This document shows, one piece after another, positions 7,264 through 15,157 of a stretch of DNA of 20,699 nucleotides. The notes beneath the pieces were generated by a model. It was not told the origin of the DNA. It did not search any database and was given only the letters and a program-made list of their open reading frames with translations. The DNA is from WTXA01 sp041741995 (lineage in GTDB: Bacteria; Bacillota; TC1): contig JBGSJN010000057.1 of assembly GCA_041741995.1 (NCBI GenBank), positions 1 to 20,699 on the forward strand, written 5' to 3'. The stretch's first letter is position 1. Each line of letters begins with the position of its first letter. The position numbers and the translations under genes are program-made.

Positions 7264-7725
7264 TCACTTATTATCTAAGGCTTTAAAAAACTTAATCAAA
7301 TTTTCTGGCATTATATATGGCACCTCATCAACAACATTATCAACACCTTCAATTACTTTGATTATACCTTCAATTATTAACTCATTAGGGGGAACTTCAT
7401 ACTCCTGCCCCTGATAAACCCAGACTCTACAATCAACAGTATCCCCGCACAAGTCACCACAGGACTCACAGTTACTCTCAACAATATCAAGTTGGATATC
7501 CCTGCCATTAACTCTTATAGTGGGTGATGTTAAAAACTTGTACTCCCTTGCTAATTTCTCTGTATTAATCTGAACCTTGTTAACTAATACCTCATAACCA
7601 GATTTCCCAAGTTTACCCGCAACTTCCTTTATGACTAGTTCCAAAGTATCATCAGTTCCTTGACATCTAGTGCACTGACTTAAATCAAGGAAAAGGAAAT
7701 CAATAACTATCTTTTTATCATTCAT
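7264..7725 (-). CDS. DUF2703 thioredoxin-like cysteine-rich protein
   Basis: The protein opens with MNDKKIVIDFLFLDLSQCTRCQGTDDT, a thioredoxin-fold strand followed by C18-x2-C21. It continues with LTSPTIRVNGRDIQLDI, which has the cis-proline of thioredoxin-like folds at 68. A further cluster is C86-ES-C89-GDL-C93-GDTVD-C99. This fits the DUF2703 family, whose function is not established; a redox or metal-thiol role is likely (inference). The start is set at 7725 because GGGAGGG lies eight bases upstream; the longer reading from 7776 would overlap the preceding gene. It follows the GGDEF-HD-GYP gene by 26 bases and is probably co-transcribed. Confidence 0.75.
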   Translation of the reverse strand: MNDKKIVIDFLFLDLSQCTRCQGTDDTLELVIKEVAGKLGKSGYEVLVNKVQINTEKLAREYKFLTSPTIRVNGRDIQLDIVESNCESCGDLCGDTVDCRVWVYQGQEYEVPPNELIIEGIIKVIEGVDNVVDEVPYIMPENLIKFFKALDNK

Positions 7726-7751
7726 TAGGATACCCTCCCTATAAAAATTTT

Positions 7752-10046
7752 CTATTGCCAGTTTTCTTCTGAACAATAATCTCTAAATGTAGTCACAATA
7801 TCTGGATCAAATTGTGAGCCAGAACATCTTTTCATTTCAATTAAGGCATCTTCATGGCTTATACCTTTTCTATAAGGTCTATCCGCAGTCATTGCTTCAT
7901 AAGCATCTGCAACATTAATAATCCTTGCTATGAGTGGAATATTATCACCAACTAAACCTCTTGGATAACCCATACCATCCCATCTTTCATGATGTGCTAA
8001 AATGTAGTCTGCTAATTTTGAATAAGCATCAACAGATTTCATAATCTGATAGCCACATTCAGGATGTCTTTTTATTTGGTTATACTCCGACTCATTCAAA
8101 ACACCATCCTTATTAAGGATATTCTCATCTATAGCAATCTTCCCAATATCATGTAATAGCCCGGCCAGCTCAATCTCCTTGACCACTTCTGGTTCAAAAT
8201 TCATAATTTCAGCTATCTTCCTTGATATTTTACTGACATTTTGAGCATGTATTCGTTCCCTCTTGTTTTTCTCATTTAGTGTATTCAAGATAACCTGAAC
8301 AGTTCTACTTCTCATACTCTGTCCTTCAGCTATCTTTTTTCTATACATAAACTCTTCAGCTATTGTGTAGATATCATCCATATTATCTATTTTTGTTGTG
8401 CTGGTAGCCCAACCTATTGATACAGAAATAACTATGTTTTCTAGTTTCACCTTCTCCAAGGATCTATAAATCTTTGTGAAAATTTCTTTGCCATCTTCTT
8501 CGGATGTATTTGGCATCATAATAACAAACTCATCTCCACCAACTCTATAAATCATATCATTTTCTCTACATTGTTCTTTCAATACATCACCTAATGTCTT
8601 AAGCAATCTGTCACCCATCAAGTGACCAAAAGCATCATTAGTCAATTTAAGACCATTAACATCCATTATGGCCAAAGTTAATGGTAGATTCTCTTCTTTC
8701 ATCATATATCCTAATTGTTCCTCATAATAGTAGCGATTATATAAACCTGTTAACTGATCATGGTTACTAAGATAAGAAATTCTATTTAACCTTTCCCTTT
8801 TTTCCCTGATATCTCTAAATACCATTACTGCTCCATCAACTTGTCCACCACTATTTATTATCTGAGAAATACTATATTCTATAGGAACTATTTCACCTGA
8901 TTTTATAGTAATTGATAAATCATCTCGGGAAAAGTTTTCAATATCGATAAAATCATCTATATAGCAAATAATTTCCTCATTACATTTCTCATCCATCAGA
9001 TGCAATAAATCAAGTATATTTCTCCCAACAACCTCATTACTAGTAAACCCGGTTATATCCTCTGCTGATTGATTAAATACTTGTATTTCACCCTTTCTAT
9101 CAACAGATACTACTCCATCTACAATGGAGTGTAAGGTTGTCTGGAAAAGATTTCTTTCACCTTTAAGTGAATTTTCAAATTTCTTCTGTTTTGTTATATT
9201 TATCAAGCAACCTACTAATCTAAGTGGTTTGTTATTTTCATCCCATTCTGCAACTTGTCCTGACTTAATAACCCAAACAATTGAACCATCCTTATGTTTA
9301 TATCTGGCCTCATGATACATAGGTATTTCTCCAAAACTTGCTACATGTCTATCATACATCAGTATAGATCTTTCTAAATCATCCTCATGGATTAACTCTT
9401 TCCACAAATCAGGTTTGTTCTCTAATTCAAAATCCTCATAGCCAAACATAGCCTTATATGAAGGACTATAGTAATCTGTCTCATTAACTAAATCTCTGTC
9501 CCAGTATCCAGACATGATACTACCCAGGATTGTTATCAATAATTGTTTCTCTTGATAAATTTTTACATTAGCGTCTACTTGATTAGTAATATCAGAAAAT
9601 AGTGTGGCAAATTCCATAGGTTTAGGCCTATAGACATTGACATTAAAATGTTTTGATAATTCATTGGAATAATTCTCGAAATTTATTGATTTACCATCAA
9701 TGGCAACTTGACCATAAGTCTTAATCCAATAATCCTCAGTACCAGGCAAGACATCTTTTACGCTCTTTCCTATAATATCTTTCCTTTTTAACCCTGTTAA
9801 TTCTTCAAATACCTTGTTAATATCTAAAAAAACATAGTCAACTGGGTTTCCTTTAGTATCACAAACCAGCCTATGCAAAGCAAAACCTTCATTCATATGA
9901 AGGAATAAATTTTTGTATTTATTTTTAATATCCAAAGCCTTGAGTCTTTCACTATTTGAAAAGTATAAAATAATCAGTAATACTATTATTAAAGAACCTA
10001 GTAAACCAAGTATTGTTAATTTTTCAAAAAAATATAAATTTTCCAT
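7752..10046 (-). CDS. Membrane PAS-PAS-PAS-GGDEF-HD-GYP cyclic-di-GMP signalling protein
   Basis: The order is: membrane helix (about residues 11-30), three PAS domains (about 45-155, 170-290 with a PAC tail, and 298-415), a GGDEF domain (about 425-580) and an HD-GYP domain (about 590-760). GGDEF is exact at 503-507 with the inhibitory RxxD site (REND, 494-497) five residues before it, so diguanylate cyclase activity and product inhibition are plausible. HD-GYP keeps HDIGK (632-636) and HHERWDGMGYP (685-695), the metal and phosphodiesterase residues. The protein may therefore both make and break c-di-GMP under PAS sensory control. The start ATG at 10046 has GGGGGA about 13 bases upstream, a rather long spacing. 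Confidence 0.9.
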   Translation of the reverse strand: MENLYFFEKLTILGLLGSLIIVLLIILYFSNSERLKALDIKNKYKNLFLHMNEGFALHRLVCDTKGNPVDYVFLDINKVFEELTGLKRKDIIGKSVKDVLPGTEDYWIKTYGQVAIDGKSINFENYSNELSKHFNVNVYRPKPMEFATLFSDITNQVDANVKIYQEKQLLITILGSIMSGYWDRDLVNETDYYSPSYKAMFGYEDFELENKPDLWKELIHEDDLERSILMYDRHVASFGEIPMYHEARYKHKDGSIVWVIKSGQVAEWDENNKPLRLVGCLINITKQKKFENSLKGERNLFQTTLHSIVDGVVSVDRKGEIQVFNQSAEDITGFTSNEVVGRNILDLLHLMDEKCNEEIICYIDDFIDIENFSRDDLSITIKSGEIVPIEYSISQIINSGGQVDGAVMVFRDIREKRERLNRISYLSNHDQLTGLYNRYYYEEQLGYMMKEENLPLTLAIMDVNGLKLTNDAFGHLMGDRLLKTLGDVLKEQCRENDMIYRVGGDEFVIMMPNTSEEDGKEIFTKIYRSLEKVKLENIVISVSIGWATSTTKIDNMDDIYTIAEEFMYRKKIAEGQSMRSRTVQVILNTLNEKNKRERIHAQNVSKISRKIAEIMNFEPEVVKEIELAGLLHDIGKIAIDENILNKDGVLNESEYNQIKRHPECGYQIMKSVDAYSKLADYILAHHERWDGMGYPRGLVGDNIPLIARIINVADAYEAMTADRPYRKGISHEDALIEMKRCSGSQFDPDIVTTFRDYCSEENWQ

Positions 10047-10104
10047 AATATTTTATTTTCCCCCAAATATCACTCAAACTATATTTAGTATACATTTAAT
10101 TGGG

Positions 10105-10146
10105 GAAAAATACCAATCATATTATACTGTATAATATGATTGGTAT
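10105..10146 (-). terminator. Terminator of the HcnABC-like operon
   Basis: A perfect 17-bp stem (10110-10126 with 10130-10146) and a three-base loop lie eight bases after the stop of the last operon gene. On the minus strand the stem runs into TTTTTCCCC. It separates the operon from the downstream signalling gene. Confidence 0.85.
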
Positions 10147-10153
10147 CCCTACT

Positions 10154-10873
10154 CTATTCTTCACTCATTTCCCTGATACTTATGACACCAACTGGAGGCC
10201 TCTTGCTTGATGGAGCTTGATTCCCTACACCAAAACTTGTCTCTTTGGCAATTATTGCGGCAATTAAGCGACTGCAGGTTTTACCCTGACAAAGACCCAT
10301 ACCACTTCTTGTTCTTCTCTTAATAGCCTCTACAGTCCGATCACCTTTCTTAATACCATCAATAATTTCGCTCTCTCTAATTTCTTCACAACGACATATT
10401 ATTGGGTCATCAACACAAGAACTTTCAATTGTTTTAGAGTTAATTGTTTTATTTGCATTTTTCTTAATCCCAACTGCTCTATCAGTTATCGATTTATCAA
10501 CAGTTACATAAACTAAACTGGTAGGATCATTCTTATCAGGTCTTCTTAACTTATCAACTAAACCTTCACCCAATACCTCACCATTTGTATCTACCATATC
10601 AACCCTATCTCCAACTAAAGGAAGGGGATTATATTCATAAGGAATGGCAACAAAGTCCTTATCCTTTCCAGTAATCATTGCCATAGTTATAGCAATTCCT
10701 GGGCAAGTGGCAACACATATCCCACAGCCTTTACATTTTTCTATATCAAGAACTGGTCTATTGGTAATATCTTCTCCTATATATATAGCACCGAAGGGAC
10801 AAGATGTCTCACATGGATTACAGGGAATAGGTTGCAGACAATTTATTCTTGCGATATATCTATTCTTCACCAT
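10154..10873 (-). CDS. Ferredoxin plus BFD-like [2Fe-2S] subunit of an HcnABC-type dehydrogenase
   Basis: Residues 1-65 hold two ferredoxin-type cysteine sets: C12 and C18-x2-C21-x3-C25-P, then CKGCGICVATCP. They could bind two [4Fe-4S] clusters. A middle domain (about 75-135) has few landmarks. The C-terminal part has CRCEEI and GLCQGKTCSRLIAAIIA, the four-cysteine pattern of BFD-like [2Fe-2S] domains. In HcnB-type proteins this domain is usually fused to the C-terminus of the large FAD subunit; here it sits on a separate ferredoxin. The protein probably carries electrons from the flavins to an unknown acceptor. Start: GGGAGGG upstream, ATG overlapping the previous stop by one base. It is last in the operon. 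Confidence 0.82.
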   Translation of the reverse strand: MVKNRYIARINCLQPIPCNPCETSCPFGAIYIGEDITNRPVLDIEKCKGCGICVATCPGIAITMAMITGKDKDFVAIPYEYNPLPLVGDRVDMVDTNGEVLGEGLVDKLRRPDKNDPTSLVYVTVDKSITDRAVGIKKNANKTINSKTIESSCVDDPIICRCEEIRESEIIDGIKKGDRTVEAIKRRTRSGMGLCQGKTCSRLIAAIIAKETSFGVGNQAPSSKRPPVGVISIREMSEE

Positions 10874-11976
10874 TATCTTGTCCCTCCCTTCAATGCTTCA
10901 TTTTGTCTGATTATTTCACTTTTGGCTACAGCTCTTTTCATCCCGAATTGTCCACTTCTTAATTTAGCCATTCTGTCGTATATAAACTGAATCTCCTTAT
11001 TACCATTTGCTTCACTTAATTTACCCAGTTCAATAGCAGCTACAATTCCAGCAAGTCTCCCTTCCTCCATGGCTGTACTGGCTTCTTCAACACCTGCAAT
11101 ATCTCCTGCTGTGAATATATTGTCACTAATCTTCAGCCTTTTGTCATGTAATGGCAAATGACCACCTAGTGCACTAATAAAAGTTGTTGGTGCTTTTGCC
11201 ATCTGGGCGAGTTCGATTCTTGGAGTCAAGCCAACAGCAAAGAGAATAGTATCACACTCAATGCTAAAACTTGCAGATAAATCAGGTTGGAACTTCTCAT
11301 TCACTGGTGCAATAACAGCACCTTTAACTTCACTATCACCATAAGCTTCAACAACAGTATGTCCTAAATAAATCGGCACACCTGCTCTTCTTATCTTATT
11401 GGCATGAACATCATAACCTCCGACATTTGGAGCAGCTTCAACAACTGCTACAACTTCGGCACCAGCTTGCATCAACTGGTATGAAGTTATTAGTCCTACA
11501 TTTCCTGTCCCTATCATAACTACTCGTCTGCCTGGTAAAACTCTATGGACATTGATAAAGGTCTGAGCCGCTCCGGCAGTCATTACTCCTGGAAGTGTTG
11601 ATCCTTTAAATGCTAGAGCATTTTCACTAGCACCTGTTGCCAAAATAATTTTATTTGCTTTAACTTTTTCACTCTTTCCATTTCTTACAATACCAACTAA
11701 ATCATTATCAAAGATACCAAAGGCTCTGGTATTCAACATAACTTCAACCCCAACTTCTTCAACCTCTTTTAATAATTGTTGTCCAATAACATTACCTCTA
11801 GTCCCAGCCTTATGTTCCTTGGATCCAAAAAACTTATGTATTTGTTTGAATAATTGGCCACCTGGTAATGGATTTTCATCAACTACAATTGCCTTTACTC
11901 CATGTTGACCTGCAGCTATAGCCGCCGCTAGTCCAGCTGGTCCGCCACCAATTATTAGTAGTTCAGTATTAATCAT
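10873..11976 (-). CDS. FAD/NAD(P)-dependent oxidoreductase, HcnB-like alpha subunit
   Basis: The protein begins MINTELLIIGGGPAGLAAAIAAGQHG, with the FAD dinucleotide loop GGGPAG. It has a second nucleotide fold VVMIGTGNVGLITSYQLMQAG and the closing FAD motif FTAGDIAGVEEASTAMEEGRLAGI. It matches the large flavoprotein subunit of opine, hydroxyproline, proline and HCN-synthase type dehydrogenases. It is 367 residues long, shorter than HcnB because the C-terminal BFD-like Fe-S domain is encoded by the next gene. The start is set at ATG 11976, which overlaps the previous stop by eight bases; an alternative at 11997 is less likely. It would form a complex with the neighbouring [2Fe-2S] and DAO-type subunits. 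Confidence 0.85.
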   Translation of the reverse strand: MINTELLIIGGGPAGLAAAIAAGQHGVKAIVVDENPLPGGQLFKQIHKFFGSKEHKAGTRGNVIGQQLLKEVEEVGVEVMLNTRAFGIFDNDLVGIVRNGKSEKVKANKIILATGASENALAFKGSTLPGVMTAGAAQTFINVHRVLPGRRVVMIGTGNVGLITSYQLMQAGAEVVAVVEAAPNVGGYDVHANKIRRAGVPIYLGHTVVEAYGDSEVKGAVIAPVNEKFQPDLSASFSIECDTILFAVGLTPRIELAQMAKAPTTFISALGGHLPLHDKRLKISDNIFTAGDIAGVEEASTAMEEGRLAGIVAAIELGKLSEANGNKEIQFIYDRMAKLRSGQFGMKRAVAKSEIIRQNEALKGGTR

Positions 11977-12289
11977 CCAAACCACCACTCTTTCCAAGTC
12001 CCTCTTGTGTCCTAATAATCATGCCCTCTTCTACCAAGGTAACACAGGTTCTTACATTTGGGACTCCGTTAACTTCCATAATACAATCGTTACATTGTCC
12101 TATACCACAGTAGACACCTCTTGGTTCTCCTGTTTTGACTGTCTTTCTGAAAGTTCTTACTCCAGTGGCTAAAAGTGCTGCTGCAATAGGTTCACCTTTA
12201 ATTGCTTCCACTTCTTTACCATCAAAGTAGATACTTACTCTATCAGTATTTTTTACTTCTCCTAGTATTGGGTGTTTGATTATTCTCAT
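11969..12289 (-). CDS. (2Fe-2S)-binding HcnA-like gamma subunit
   Basis: This is a 106-residue plant-type ferredoxin-like protein. VSIYFDGKEVEAIKGEPIAAALLATGVRTFRKT is followed by the cluster ligands C-GIGQ-C-ND-C and a fourth cysteine in NVRTCVTLVEEG. This pattern is that of the HcnA/HypDH gamma small subunit (Fer2_4). It would pass electrons between the two flavins of the dehydrogenase complex. AAGGAGAG sits seven bases upstream of the ATG. The gene begins 13 bases after the DAO-type subunit and overlaps the next gene by eight bases, so the three are translated together. Confidence 0.88.
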   Translation of the reverse strand: MRIIKHPILGEVKNTDRVSIYFDGKEVEAIKGEPIAAALLATGVRTFRKTVKTGEPRGVYCGIGQCNDCIMEVNGVPNVRTCVTLVEEGMIIRTQEGLGKSGGLDD

Positions 12290-12302
12290 AGTTTACTCTC
12301 CT

Positions 12303-13433
12303 TTATTCAAATCTGGTCGGAGAGTATTCCGCAACCAAGTTATCATCTGTCTCTCCCATTATTATTCTAGCAGCCATAAGCCCAGCTGCCGGAGCTATTG
12401 TTAAAGCGCCTTTTAGTCCTGCCGCCATAAACATATTTGTATATTTCCCAGAATATCCATATATTGGTAATGAATCTTCAACATGTGGAGTTACAGCAGA
12501 CCAGATTCTTACTACATCCAATTCCTTCAAGGTTGGAAAATGCTTGGCAAATGCCTTGGCTAATCCTATAGACCCATCATAGGATACTCCCTTATCATAA
12601 TTTTTGACTGCTCTAGTATCTTGTCCTATAGTTATAGTTCCATTCTTATGTTGGGTCAAACCTAATAGATTCCAGTCTCCTTCATATAAGGTTCCTATAG
12701 CAAAACAACCTGGAACAATTGGTCCTGTAATACTTGCTTCTATTGGATTGGTAACCATAAGAGTTCCTCTTCCATAGAATATCCTGTAATCAAGGCCTAA
12801 CTTACTCATCAATTCTCTAGTCCAGGCTCCAGTTGCAATTACTACTGTGTCTCCAGAAAACTTACCTTTATTAGTCAAAACTTCCTTGATATGATCTCCC
12901 TCAAGGACAAAATCAATAACCTTGGTATTCTGATAAAGTTTGGCACCTCTACTTACTGCCATATCAACAAGTCCTATGGTTATAGAGAAGGGATTCAATC
13001 TTCCTTCTTCCCCACAATAGGCTGCACCAAGAACAACCTCAGTATTGATGTTTGGTTCTTGTTGCTTTATTTCATCACCAATTAAAATAGAACAGTTGTA
13101 CCCTAAATCGGAATATTTCTTGACAACCTCTCGTCCAATCTCAATTTCTTCTTGATTATAGAAAAGGGCTAATCCTCCTGTAATATCCAGTTCAGTTTCA
13201 AATTCTCCTTTTTCATCATATTCCCTGTACATTTTCATGGACTCACTTGCCCATTCCAGTTCTACACCTGGTTCTCTGTCAATGATGCTTATCTGTCCGT
13301 TATTACCACCACTAGCACCGCTTGCTACTTCGTCTTGTTCTAGTATGATGACTGACTTGCCTTTCTTGGTAAGATAATAAGCTATTGCTCCACCTACTAC
13401 TCCACCACCAATAATTATTACATCTGTGTCCAT
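12303..13433 (-). CDS. DAO-family FAD-dependent oxidoreductase, HcnC-like catalytic beta subunit
   Basis: The protein starts MDTDVIIIGGGVVGGAIAYYLTKKGKSVIILEQ, the FAD-binding fold of the DAO family (PF01266). It holds the family motif SGASGGNNGQIS and ends with FMAAGLKGALTIAPAAGLMAARII. These match HcnC, opine oxidase, sarcosine oxidase and hydroxyproline dehydrogenase catalytic subunits, which oxidise the C-N bond of secondary amines or imino acids. The substrate is not readable. The start is placed at 13433, nine bases after GGAG. Longer readings to 13448 or 13478 lack a ribosome binding site, and the latter would start inside the operator. First gene of a four-gene operon driven by the promoter at 13511-13539. 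Confidence 0.87.
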   Translation of the reverse strand: MDTDVIIIGGGVVGGAIAYYLTKKGKSVIILEQDEVASGASGGNNGQISIIDREPGVELEWASESMKMYREYDEKGEFETELDITGGLALFYNQEEIEIGREVVKKYSDLGYNCSILIGDEIKQQEPNINTEVVLGAAYCGEEGRLNPFSITIGLVDMAVSRGAKLYQNTKVIDFVLEGDHIKEVLTNKGKFSGDTVVIATGAWTRELMSKLGLDYRIFYGRGTLMVTNPIEASITGPIVPGCFAIGTLYEGDWNLLGLTQHKNGTITIGQDTRAVKNYDKGVSYDGSIGLAKAFAKHFPTLKELDVVRIWSAVTPHVEDSLPIYGYSGKYTNMFMAAGLKGALTIAPAAGLMAARIIMGETDDNLVAEYSPTRFE

Positions 13434-13472
13434 ATAATTTTTCTCCATTCTATGTATTTCAATATCAATCAA

Positions 13473-13487
13473 AGTCATCCAATGACT
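13473..13487 (-). promoter_or_regulatory. Predicted GntR operator, copy A
   Basis: The minus strand reads AGTCATTGGATGACT, a perfect 6-3-6 palindrome. It lies 23 bases after the -10 of the HcnABC-like operon promoter, in the transcribed leader. The identical 15 bases occur at 18269-18283, and a 14-of-15 match is at 6105-6119. Confidence 0.72.
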
Positions 13488-13500
13488 GATTGACTCAATC
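13488..13500. promoter_or_regulatory. Second palindrome abutting operator A
   Basis: GATTGACTCAATC is a perfect 6-1-6 palindrome directly next to operator A, near the expected transcription start of the minus-strand operon. It is absent from the otherwise similar B region. It could be an additional site for the same or another regulator. Confidence 0.4.
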
Positions 13501-13510
13501 TCTTATCATA

Positions 13511-13539
13511 ATTATATAATTAACCTGCTAATTAGTCAA
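13511..13539 (-). promoter_or_regulatory. Promoter of the HcnABC-like operon
   Basis: On the minus strand TTGACT (13534-13539) and TATAAT (13511-13516) have a 17-base spacer. The kinase operon promoter has the same two hexamers and the same spacing. Operator A lies just downstream. Confidence 0.85.
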
Positions 13540-13548
13540 TATAGATTA

Positions 13549-13577
13549 TAGTTATTTTTTTATAATTATGGTATATT
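13549..13577 (+). promoter_or_regulatory. Extended -10 promoter of gntR-A
   Basis: TGGTATATT (13569-13577) is an extended -10. A weak -35-like TAGTTA lies at 13549-13554, 17 bases before it. The same TGGTATATTATTT string recurs upstream of gntR-B at 18357, which supports function. Confidence 0.55.
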
Positions 13578-13614
13578 ATTTAATATATATCATCTATCTT
13601 TATAGGAGTAAATA

Positions 13615-14334
13615 ATGAAAATATTAAAAAATCAGCCATTATATAAAAAGGTTGCAGAGAGTATACTTGAGAGTATTTATAATAATGAATTTTCTGATGA
13701 TCTACTTCCATCTGAAGAAAATTTATCAATAACCATCGGCACCAGTAAGCATACTATAAGAGAAGCACTAGCAGAATTATCATCACTTTCATATATAAGT
13801 AGAAGACATGGTCATGGTAATGTAATCCTAAACAGTGTAGTTGCTACAAAGTTTAGAATTGATGCCAATATGAATTTCTTTAAGATTCTAGAACAGGCAG
13901 GTTTTGTGACAAGTATCAGTTTTTCAAGTCTTCGAGTTGAAAGAAGGTCTTTTCCTGATTGTCTAGAAGAGGAATATTATGTCTATGATGAAATAGTCAG
14001 GGCTGATGAAGAAGTTGCCAGTTTCCATAATATTTATATACCAAAAAGACTATTCCCAGAAGATTTTAATTTAAATATGAAACTTGATCAGGATTTATTT
14101 AATTTACTAGCCACCTATGGTGTCTATAGCTTGCATTCAATTGTTGAGTTCCTTCCTGAAGTTGTTACTGATGAACTTGCGGATTTGTTTGCTATAGAAC
14201 TCCATTCACCAATTAATACATGGGAGGAATATATCCATGATCAAGATGACCGATTTGTATGTATAACTAAAATCCGCTTCAATCCTAAGATTTTCAAGTT
14301 AAAGATGGTACGTAAGGATTTTAAGACTTTTTAA
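13615..14334 (+). CDS. GntR-family transcriptional regulator A (HutC/UTRA-like)
   Basis: Residues 1-70 form a GntR winged helix: LYKKVAESILESIYN, LPSEENLS, the recognition helix TSKHTIREALAEL and the wing ISRRHGHGNVI. Residues 75-239 look like a UTRA-type ligand domain (YDEIVRADEEVASFHNIYIPKRLF, then VCITKIRFNPKIFKLKMVRKDF), though it is divergent. The protein is 239 residues and shares 178 with regulator B by hand count, with identical C-terminal and nearly identical recognition helices. TAGGAG precedes the ATG. It is divergent from the HcnABC-like operon and probably controls it through the palindrome at 13473-13487. The ligand is likely the substrate or an intermediate of the pathway (inference). 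Confidence 0.88.
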   Translation: MKILKNQPLYKKVAESILESIYNNEFSDDLLPSEENLSITIGTSKHTIREALAELSSLSYISRRHGHGNVILNSVVATKFRIDANMNFFKILEQAGFVTSISFSSLRVERRSFPDCLEEEYYVYDEIVRADEEVASFHNIYIPKRLFPEDFNLNMKLDQDLFNLLATYGVYSLHSIVEFLPEVVTDELADLFAIELHSPINTWEEYIHDQDDRFVCITKIRFNPKIFKLKMVRKDFKTF

Positions 14335-14340
14335 TATAAA

Positions 14341-14374
14341 ACCCCCAAAGTTATTTTGATCTAACTTCAGGGGT
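14341..14374. terminator. Hairpin between convergent gntR-A and SDR gene
   Basis: The arms 14341-14353 and 14362-14374 pair at 11 of 13 positions (ACCCC on one end, AAGTTA side on the other). On the minus strand the stem is followed by TTTTATATT, so it best serves the kinase/aldolase operon. It may also stop gntR-A transcripts. Confidence 0.65.
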
Positions 14375-14392
14375 AATTATCAATTATGTGAC

Positions 14393-15157
14393 TTAAACTT
14401 CCATTATACCTACATGAGCTGTTATGCCACCATCGATATTAATTATCGAGCCATTAATATATTGTCCATGCTCACCAGTAATATAGTAGATTAGATTCCC
14501 AATATCCTCTGGTTTAGCCAATATTTTAACCGGGCTTTTAGCCATGACTTTTTTTGTATAGTCGTCTAGTTCATCATCACGTGCTCCCATAGCTGTCATT
14601 ACATAACCTGGACACACTGCATTGCAGGTAATACCATATTGACCCCATTCTGCAGCGATTGTTCTAGTATAGCCTATGACTGCATGTTTAGTAGCCACGT
14701 AAGTTGAAGAAAATGGGCTACCTAGGAATCCTTGTATTGAAGCAACATTTACTATTCTTCCAAATCCGGCTTCTTTCATCTTTGGCAGAAGTATTCTAGA
14801 AAACATGAAGACACTTTTTTGGTTAGTTCTAACAACCCAGTCCCATTCATCATCTTCTACTTCATCAACTCTATGGAATGGTCCACCAACACCAGCGTTA
14901 TTTACCACAGTACCAATATTCCCCCATTTAGCCTCAATCAAAGCTACAGCCGCCTCTACATTTTCTTTGTTTCCTACATCGCAGGTTACAGCCAAAGCTG
15001 TGCCACCACTAGCAGCTATTTCATCTACAACTCTTTGTGCATCAGTTTCCTTAACATCTAGCACTCCCACCTTATAGCCCTTTGCTGCATATATTTTAGC
15101 AGTTGCAGCTCCAATTCCATTTCCAGCTCCCGTTACTATTACTACTTTATTTTCCAT
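14393..15157 (-). CDS. SDR family oxidoreductase of the kinase/aldolase operon
   Basis: This 254-residue classical SDR has the cofactor loop GAGNGIG (10-16), NNAG (86-89) and the catalytic residues Ser140, Tyr153 and Lys157 (YVATK). VCPGYVMTAM and the end YINGSIINIDGGITAHVG are also typical. Asp34 after the second strand (VLDV) favours NAD(H), as expected for a catabolic dehydrogenase of a polyol or sugar (inference). Its start, with AAGGAG upstream, overlaps the end of the HAD gene by 11 bases. It is the last gene of the FGGY kinase operon. The exact substrate cannot be read. Confidence 0.87.
   Translation of the reverse strand: MENKVVIVTGAGNGIGAATAKIYAAKGYKVGVLDVKETDAQRVVDEIAASGGTALAVTCDVGNKENVEAAVALIEAKWGNIGTVVNNAGVGGPFHRVDEVEDDEWDWVVRTNQKSVFMFSRILLPKMKEAGFGRIVNVASIQGFLGSPFSSTYVATKHAVIGYTRTIAAEWGQYGITCNAVCPGYVMTAMGARDDELDDYTKKVMAKSPVKILAKPEDIGNLIYYITGEHGQYINGSIINIDGGITAHVGIMEV

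Noticed and set aside
13434..13478. Longer start (MTLIDIEIHRMEKNY) for the HcnC-like protein
   Set aside because: The ATG at 13478 lies inside the operator and lacks a ribosome binding site. GGAG is properly placed for the ATG at 13433, where the FAD-binding fold begins.
14805..15077. Plus-strand open frames of 80-90 codons over the SDR gene
   Set aside because: Shadow frames of a clear SDR with full motifs. They are Ser/Thr-rich as expected for antisense readings and have no ribosome binding site.
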